A DNA stretch of 64,000 bases from an uncultured Lachnospiraceae bacterium (GTDB lineage Bacteria > Bacillota > Clostridia > Lachnospirales > Lachnospiraceae). Under the pieces are notes generated by a model. That model was not told the origin of the DNA and ran no database searches. It worked only from the letters and a program-made list of their open reading frames with translations. The DNA is taken from assembly GCA_947588005.1 (NCBI GenBank), contig CANPYE010000001.1:1-64000 (forward strand), read 5' to 3'. A program made the translations under genes and the position numbers. How positions within the stretch are numbered: the first letter of the stretch is position 1; each line of letters opens with the position of its first letter. Positions 58,203 through 64,000 of this stretch are shown here, one piece after another.

Positions 58203-60425
58203 TTACTGAATCCATCGTCCATCTGCATCTACAGCAAAACCATCCGGTGTGGTGGTATTCACATAGAGCGCACCCTTGTAACCATCTGAAACCTCATTAA
58301 AGTAATACCAAATCCCATCAATCGGTTTCCATCCAGTGACCATCGCTCCCTGCGTACCATCCGAAACCGGGTTCAAATAATAGCGGCGGCCGTCTGTATC
58401 GGTAAACCATCCGGTCTGCATGTATCCTTTTTCATCAAAATGATACCAAGCCGTTTTTCCACTATAACTGAGTTCTGCCCAGGCATTCACCGGATATGAC
58501 CCGTCCGGTTTTTTATACCACCAGCCGATCTCATCCTGTTCCCAGCTTCCCGTCTGTGCGGCTGCCTTGACAGTGGAGGTATTTCTTGACGAAGAGCCAG
58601 AACCGCCAGAATATGTCGGCGTTTCTGGTTGCGGTGTCGTCTCTGGCTTAAGTTGTTTCTCAGCAAAAAGGTACATACTGTATTTGTCAGCCACAAAAGT
58701 TATCGTATCATCCCCGCTGTTATAAGTATAATTGACTGTTTCCTGTTTGCCATCATGGACATGGTACAGTTCCAGGTTCGCGGCATTAATACCAGTTGGG
58801 CAGGGAAGCGTAATGACAGCCGGGATAGCAAGACTTGATATCTTCTTATCGTTCTGGTACACACTCAGATCCAAAGGCTGTATCCGATAACCAGACTGGA
58901 ATTCCTCTGGAACGGCCTCGTCTGATGCCGCCACTTTCAGCACGATCTTGGAATTCTCGCTGGCCGAAAGGCCAAGACCTGTTACCGACACAAGGCCGCT
59001 GTCAATCAGTTCCGTCGCAGAAGCATCTACCTCGGAGGAAGCGGTTATCTTCTTCTCGGAATTGTACTGGCTTTCCAGTTCTGTAAGCTTATCCGCAATA
59101 TCATTAATACCTGTTTCCATTGCACCTTTCAGGCCGTCTCCAGCTTTTTTCAGATAATCTACCGCATCTGTCGCAGACAGCTTAAACTGATCGTCTGAAG
59201 TAAAATTGTCCAAAACCCCCTCCAGAATGCTTTCTGCTGCCGTTTCGGAATCATCATCTTTCGACTCATAACTGCAGATAATACCGAAGTCATCCGATTC
59301 TATTGAGCCAAACGAACCTGCCCCTATCTGCAGATTACCAAACACTGCTCCCGGATCTGTGATCGGCACCAAAAGGACCTGGCGATCCCAGTCAATATCA
59401 AACTTTGTCTCTACCGCATAACGAAGGTTAGACTTTCCTTCTTCATAATAAGTCTGAGGAACGCCCACATTGACCCTATATTCATGGCTTACGTCAAATG
59501 CATGGCGGAAAACATCGTAATCTGTCTCCTGCTCAACCCATTTCTCAGCATTTCCCGGTGATGCAATGGATACAGCCTCTACAGTAATCGTAAACGGTAT
59601 TTCTACGGTCTCACCTACAGTGGCCGTCTTAGAATATTCTCCCAATTCAATAGATTTAACCCTAATATCAGAATATGCAACCTCCTCTTCGCTGACATAA
59701 CCATCCGTGCCAAAATCATATTCCTGGCCATCTATGGTCTGCTGTCCGAAAACCTGTTTGCCATCGCTTCCAAAGTAGTACCACCTGCCCTGAGTTTGAA
59801 TCCAGCGATCAACAGCAGCTGACGAGTCTCTCATTCGATAATATCCATCGACAATTGATCCATCACCAAAAAGAATCGCGTCGTAGCCATCGTATGGCTT
59901 AAAATAATAAAAGAAACCGTTAATCTCCTGAAAACCGGTGAGATATTTTCCATCCTGTCCAATATAAACCCACCCATTGGTCGCACTATCATCCCTGTCA
60001 ATAATACCCATTTGAAAGAGTGTTCTCCAACCGTTTGTAGTTATATAAATATCTGTCACATCCTTCAATTCCACTGGATTCCCGTCCGCATCTTTTCCCA
60101 TTGGATTAACGTGCATGTTCTTATCAACGTCAAAAAATGCTCCACCGATCTCTATGGTAGTATCACTTACAATGTATCCTTCTTTATCAGCATAATAGTA
60201 ATTTCCTTTGAAATTTATTACGGTATCATACACCGCATATCCATCCTTGTTTACATAACTCCATCTTCCAGCATAATTAACAAGCTTATTTTTCAGATGT
60301 TCACCATTCTCACCGATAAATACCCACTCATCTCCCTCTGTCTGCCAACCATATGCAAACGCCGGTATAACAGCCAATATTGACAAAACAATAGCTAATA
60401 TACAAGATATAACTCGTTTTTTCAT
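58203..60425 (-). CDS. Secreted cell-wall-binding-repeat protein
   Basis: Signal peptide MKKRVISCILAIVLSILAVIPAFA; N- and C-terminal choline-binding-like repeats (GWQTEGDEWVFIGENG..., WYHFDEKGYMQTGWFTD). Confidence 0.88.
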   Translation of the reverse strand: MKKRVISCILAIVLSILAVIPAFAYGWQTEGDEWVFIGENGEHLKNKLVNYAGRWSYVNKDGYAVYDTVINFKGNYYYADKEGYIVSDTTIEIGGAFFDVDKNMHVNPMGKDADGNPVELKDVTDIYITTNGWRTLFQMGIIDRDDSATNGWVYIGQDGKYLTGFQEINGFFYYFKPYDGYDAILFGDGSIVDGYYRMRDSSAAVDRWIQTQGRWYYFGSDGKQVFGQQTIDGQEYDFGTDGYVSEEEVAYSDIRVKSIELGEYSKTATVGETVEIPFTITVEAVSIASPGNAEKWVEQETDYDVFRHAFDVSHEYRVNVGVPQTYYEEGKSNLRYAVETKFDIDWDRQVLLVPITDPGAVFGNLQIGAGSFGSIESDDFGIICSYESKDDDSETAAESILEGVLDNFTSDDQFKLSATDAVDYLKKAGDGLKGAMETGINDIADKLTELESQYNSEKKITASSEVDASATELIDSGLVSVTGLGLSASENSKIVLKVAASDEAVPEEFQSGYRIQPLDLSVYQNDKKISSLAIPAVITLPCPTGINAANLELYHVHDGKQETVNYTYNSGDDTITFVADKYSMYLFAEKQLKPETTPQPETPTYSGGSGSSSRNTSTVKAAAQTGSWEQDEIGWWYKKPDGSYPVNAWAELSYSGKTAWYHFDEKGYMQTGWFTDTDGRRYYLNPVSDGTQGAMVTGWKPIDGIWYYFNEVSDGYKGALYVNTTTPDGFAVDADGRWIQ

Positions 60426-60690
60426 GATAGGATCCTCCAAAATATTTTTTAATCTCTGCCAATACTGCAATTTCTTCTCCGGCTGATTGTCTGCGCATGA
60501 TTAGTAACCCGTTGCTTCTAGCCCCCTTTCTTATCCTGCTTTCAGCCGCAGCTTCCGTATTACCTATATTGCAATATCCATAATACTTTGCTGTTCATGA
60601 TTATATCATGTATTTATCATATTTTCCATATATATTTCGTGTAATTTTATCTCTTCGTTTAGTTACAATAAGAATAGATGGGGTGATTAT

Positions 60691-60999
60691 ATGGATGCTG
60701 AATATATCAGAAGTCGAATTACTGAACTGCGTATGAAAAAGGGAATTGCAGAACATCGCATGAGTATTGAACTGGGACATAGCAGGTCCTATATGCAGGG
60801 CATATCAAGCGGCCGTGCGCTTCCCAGTATGGCAGAATTTCTGGCGATTTGCGACTATCTCGATGTCACCCCCAAAGAATTCTTCGAAGATGAGAATGTC
60901 AATCCGTCATTATACAGAGACACCCTCGAAAAAATAATTCACCTAACGGAGGAGGATTTAGAAATTATCAATATCATAGCTGATCGAATGTTGCGCTAA
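60691..60999 (+). CDS. XRE-family HTH regulator
   Basis: ITELRMKKGIAEHRMSIELGHSRSYMQGISSGRALPSMAEFLAICDYLDVTPKEFF. Confidence 0.88.
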   Translation: MDAEYIRSRITELRMKKGIAEHRMSIELGHSRSYMQGISSGRALPSMAEFLAICDYLDVTPKEFFEDENVNPSLYRDTLEKIIHLTEEDLEIINIIADRMLR

Positions 61000-61135
61000 A
61001 AAATACTCCCCTTGTTCCTCTATCGACATCATATTTAATAGAGTGAACAGCCTATATTTCGAAATATATATTTTATCAGCTACATCGACATGAACCGAAT
61101 GCCTTGACAGTAAACCACTGAAATACAAACGAAGC

Positions 61136-61285
61136 TTATCTAACGTTCCCAGCAGAACCTTCTGATATCTGTCCCTCTACAGGCCGTCCTTCCAGGAAAA
61201 TCACGATAACGCTGGCCTTCTTCAAAGGGGCTGCCACTTCGAACTGAAGCCGTCCGTTATCATATACACACCGTACTGCTGTCAT
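61136..61285 (-). CDS. Unlisted 49-aa ORF, resembles short antitoxin-like MTAVRxxYDNG proteins
   Basis: MTAVRCVYDNGRLQFEVAAPLKKASVIVIFLEGRPVEGQISEGSAGNVR*; SD-like ggaagggcgaagg directly upstream. Confidence 0.62.
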   Translation of the reverse strand: MTAVRCVYDNGRLQFEVAAPLKKASVIVIFLEGRPVEGQISEGSAGNVR

Positions 61286-61369
61286 CCTTCGCCCTTCCCA
61301 TGCAAGTCCTATATAACTATACTATATGTAATTCACGCCTTTATTACAAGAAAAAATAGCTTCATCTCT

Positions 61370-61660
61370 TCATCCTGCCTCTAATATGGCAATCTGGTGT
61401 CCATAGTCATACATTCTCTCACAAAGATAATGGATTATCTCAGCATATCCTTCCTGAACAGTCTCCATATCTTCTTCTGTTCCTGAGCCGCTACTAAGTC
61501 TGAGTAACGCTTCATATATGACTTCATATAACCTGTCATATTGGCTCCCAGCCTCAAACTCATTATGGACAGTAATGCTGATCTCCCCCTTGAGTTCCTT
61601 CTCTGTAAAACCATTCATAAGTTCAAATACCCTTTCCCTGACATCCTGATAGCGATCCAT
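61370..61660 (-). CDS. Hypothetical protein (96 aa)
   Basis: MDRYQDVRERVFELMNGFTEKELKGEISITVHNEFEAG; operonic. Confidence 0.65.
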   Translation of the reverse strand: MDRYQDVRERVFELMNGFTEKELKGEISITVHNEFEAGSQYDRLYEVIYEALLRLSSGSGTEEDMETVQEGYAEIIHYLCERMYDYGHQIAILEAG

Positions 61661-61731
61661 TGTCTCAGCACCTCCCATGAAAAAAGAAACAGTCCTTTCG
61701 GACTGCTTCACTGATCTGCTATAATGAACCA

Positions 61732-62097
61732 TTATCGGATACTGTCAATAAACTTTAGAAGCATCTTACGTTTATCTGGAGTAAACTCTTCCCAGACCTG
61801 AAGAAGCTTCCTTTGCTGGTCAGAAAGTCCACCCATTGCATCCTCATCGTCAGAGAAGAACTGCATGAGCGAGATCCCAAACGCATCGCATAGGATGCTG
61901 AGTGTAGCAAGTGTCGGCATGGACTTGCCCAAAAGAATATGCGCTACTGTCGTCTGCGACAGACCGGTAATCTGGGCTATTCGATACCGGGTCATATGGT
62001 TCTTCTCACACAGCTGCTTCAGCTTACTGACAACATACTCGTCTATTGACACTGGCAATGCTCCCTTCCCATGTAGTAATAATACCATTTTAACCAA
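61732..62097 (-). CDS. XRE-family HTH regulator
   Basis: LKQLCEKNHMTRYRIAQITGLSQTTVAHILLGKSMPTLATLSILCDAFGISLMQFF. Confidence 0.9.
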   Translation of the reverse strand: MVKMVLLLHGKGALPVSIDEYVVSKLKQLCEKNHMTRYRIAQITGLSQTTVAHILLGKSMPTLATLSILCDAFGISLMQFFSDDEDAMGGLSDQQRKLLQVWEEFTPDKRKMLLKFIDSIR

Positions 62098-62258
62098 TAC
62101 TATCTGGGATGATTAGATACATTATCGTGTCATGATTTTACTGTATTACAATGGAGTATTATGGTAAAATAAATAGCGGTTCAGCCGCAGTCCTAATATT
62201 ATCTTACCACTTTTCTTCTGCTGATACTAGCAATATCAACCGCAAGTTTCGACATGAT

Positions 62259-62389
62259 TAGACAGAGCCTGCCAGGGGCTGTACCGCTTTTGAGAAGGGG
62301 GATATTAAACGGTAAAGGTCCTGGCATAACTAGGGGGCCTCCCTATTATAGCTCTTTAGTTATCGGGCCTCCGGATTCACATCTGTCTA
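62259..62389. ncRNA. Candidate multi-stem structured element
   Basis: Nested perfect inverted repeats: TAGACAGA/TCTGTCTA, TGCCAGG/CCTGGCA, ATAACTA/TAGTTAT; no ORF. Confidence 0.4.
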
Positions 62390-62618
62390 GTACAGATTGA
62401 ACTCATATCTATAATATATATTCATAGTCATTGATATTACCATAATTCGGGATATTAAGTTTTAAACTCTGTTAATATAGCTGATTTCCAATCTATGGAC
62501 CCAGACTCAGGGCATCTGTCAAATGCTGTATCTGACCACCTTGTTTTAGAATCTATATCTTTAACTAAATTCTGAACATTAAAGCTTACACTACTTATAT
62601 CTATGGGATCAGTTCTTG

Positions 62619-62663
62619 CCAAAGGATGCTCCGCTGTCTCTACGACAGCGGTCTATCCTTTGC
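62619..62663. other. Strong two-part hairpin downstream of relaxase
   Basis: AAAGGAT ... CCGCTGTC tctac GACAGCGG ... ATCCTTT. Confidence 0.75.
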
Positions 62664-62709
62664 ATTGTGCCACCATTATAGCCACTTAAGCCTTCTGTTT
62701 ATCTCAGTT

Positions 62710-63210
62710 CTATACAGCATTCTTACAGCTGTCATTTATTAGCTTCCAATGATCATCTTCAAATGTATCTTTCATATGGTTGTATAGCTCTGAGCTGTTG
62801 CTATAAGTCTCAGTAAGTCTTTTGCCATCCATATAGTTGATCGTGTTGACAGCCATATGGACATGCATGTATCTGGGATCACTGCGTGATCCGGTATGTA
62901 TTACATAAACATTCTGAAAGCCCTTATCATAGAAAAACTCAGAAGCAGCCTCAGCACGTTCGATCATATCTAATTCACAGAGTCCTTCATTCTTCGTACC
63001 GATTATAATATGCGTGACCTGCTTCCTATCGTCCTTCTCATACATCTGTTTCGTGAATTCAAAATCCTCTATAATGCCCTGGGTTGAGTACCCAAAGATT
63101 CCTCTGCCTCCATGTACTCCTGCATACCTTGAATCAAACATATAATTTATTACATTGTCTAAAGCATCCTCATTCCTGTGGCTTCCCTGTTTATATATAA
63201 GCTCCGGCAT
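62710..63210 (-). CDS. Small relaxase/mobilization nuclease
   Basis: VINYMFDSRYAG...VTHIIIGT...YMHVHMAVNTIN (HxHxxxN relaxase motif III). Confidence 0.82.
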   Translation of the reverse strand: MPELIYKQGSHRNEDALDNVINYMFDSRYAGVHGGRGIFGYSTQGIIEDFEFTKQMYEKDDRKQVTHIIIGTKNEGLCELDMIERAEAASEFFYDKGFQNVYVIHTGSRSDPRYMHVHMAVNTINYMDGKRLTETYSNSSELYNHMKDTFEDDHWKLINDSCKNAV

Positions 63211-63440
63211 AATTCTCTCCCCGCCTTCTCTAATCTCAATATAGTCTCTAAGCCATCGTATCTCTCTTTCAAATCATTGACACAGTCCATAAGTTCAATA
63301 CAGTTCTTCATAATATTCTGTCGATCAGCATATTCATCCTGAAGGATATATCCTTCCATCAATTTTGTCACGGATACGTTTCGAGCAGCTGCTTGCTGCC
63401 TGGCCAGTTCTTCATGGCGTCCTTGTAGTAATATTTTCAT
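63159..63440 (-). CDS. MobC-like accessory mobilization protein
   Basis: Small protein upstream of and overlapping relaxase; RHEELARQQAAARNVSVTKLMEGYILQDEYADRQ ribbon-helix-helix-like. Confidence 0.6.
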   Translation of the reverse strand: MKILLQGRHEELARQQAAARNVSVTKLMEGYILQDEYADRQNIMKNCIELMDCVNDLKERYDGLETILRLEKAGRELCRSLYINREATGMRML

Positions 63441-63724
63441 ATTGGCTTCTCCCTCGTATAATTATCTTTTTGTTATAATGAAACCTTATAAATGATCTCG
63501 TCCCATCGTCTTTTCATTATTATTATCTATATGTAACATTCTCTGCTCTTAATTAAATTAATACTTATTACATTCCATGAATGCAGCTTCTTCAATCCGT
63601 TCTTCTCAGATTCAGATACCTTCAAGATGGCCTTCCATGGTGATTAAGTTAGATTATCTCGCATTATCTCTTCCCGCCGTATATATATCAATTCATTATC
63701 TACTATTATATATCTATAGTACTA

Positions 63725-63773
63725 ATACTATATAGTATAGCTATATCTACTATACTTAGTAATATAGTAGATA
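63725..63773. repeat. AT-rich palindrome cluster, candidate oriT region
   Basis: ATACTATATAGTAT palindrome (63725-63738) and TATCTACTATA / TATAGTAGATA inverted repeat (63744-63754 / 63763-63773). Confidence 0.5.
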
Positions 63774-63964
63774 GGATAATATATATTAAAAATACATAAT
63801 TCGAACAAGAAGGAATATCGGTGTACCATGTCCCCTATTTCACCTATCCTCCTTCTTTATTCTATATGTTACATATATTAATAAATTGTAAGCAACCCCT
63901 TTTCTTCCCTTATAAAATGATTCTTGATTAACATAATAGTAAAAAAAATAAGGAGGTTCATACT

Positions 63965-64000
63965 ATGAGACACAAAAGAACCGGCAGGTTTCTTAACGTC
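63965..64000 (+). CDS. Start of an unknown CDS, truncated by window
   Basis: aaggaggttcatact ATG AGA CAC AAA AGA...; optimal RBS. Confidence 0.55.
   Translation, partial: MRHKRTGRFLNV

Larger units (their letters stand above)
46677..64000. mobile_element. Integrative mobilizable/conjugative element (right end outside window)
   Basis: att tRNA fragment, tyrosine integrase, excisionase, recombinases, relaxase, MobC-like, lower GC than flank. Confidence 0.85.

Noticed and set aside
1-64000. CRISPR arrays, rRNA operons, IS transposases
   Set aside because: No regular repeat-spacer structure, rRNA signature or DDE transposase seen; the Rpn-like gene is a nuclease family and has no visible terminal repeats.

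Overview
The window is about 64 kb of a fairly GC-rich Clostridia genome, probably Lachnospiraceae-like, in two parts. (A) About 1-46.6 kb is a conserved chromosomal backbone. It carries a partial pfkA, the large Bacillus-type SRP RNA, tadA, a TrkH/TrkA K+ uptake pair, an NrdG-like radical SAM activase, nagB, rsmI, trmN6-like, ricT, holB, tmk, an Orn/Lys/Arg decarboxylase, an Rpn-like nuclease, a BclA-like collagen spore protein, class I RNR (nrdB/nrdA), ackA, murG, an ECF-like sigma factor, HIT and rhomboid proteins, a complete Tad/Flp pilus operon (about 26.8-37.5 kb, minus strand), a GH13 enzyme, glgB, a two-component system, and a PG-binding/NlpC-P60 protein. (B) About 46.68 kb to beyond the right edge is an integrated mobile element. 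It starts at a duplicated 3' fragment of a tRNA-Lys(CUU) gene and carries a tyrosine integrase, excisionase, SF2 helicase, a divergent unknown gene, serine recombinase, Rad52-like annealing protein plus YqaJ exonuclease, DUF932, a secreted cell-wall-binding protein, XRE regulators, a small relaxase and a MobC-like protein. Points worth a second look: in-frame tandem-repeat insertions in several housekeeping enzymes; AT-hook-like motifs on the glycogen branching enzyme; duplicated HxxxC/CxxC modules on a TadE-like pseudopilin; an apparent start-proximal frameshift in a Tad prepilin peptidase; an uncharacterised helicase/divergent-gene pair; and, near the relaxase, an ORF interrupted by TAG directly before a strong hairpin plus a multi-stem non-coding segment. 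All calls come from reading the sequence; no database searches were run.
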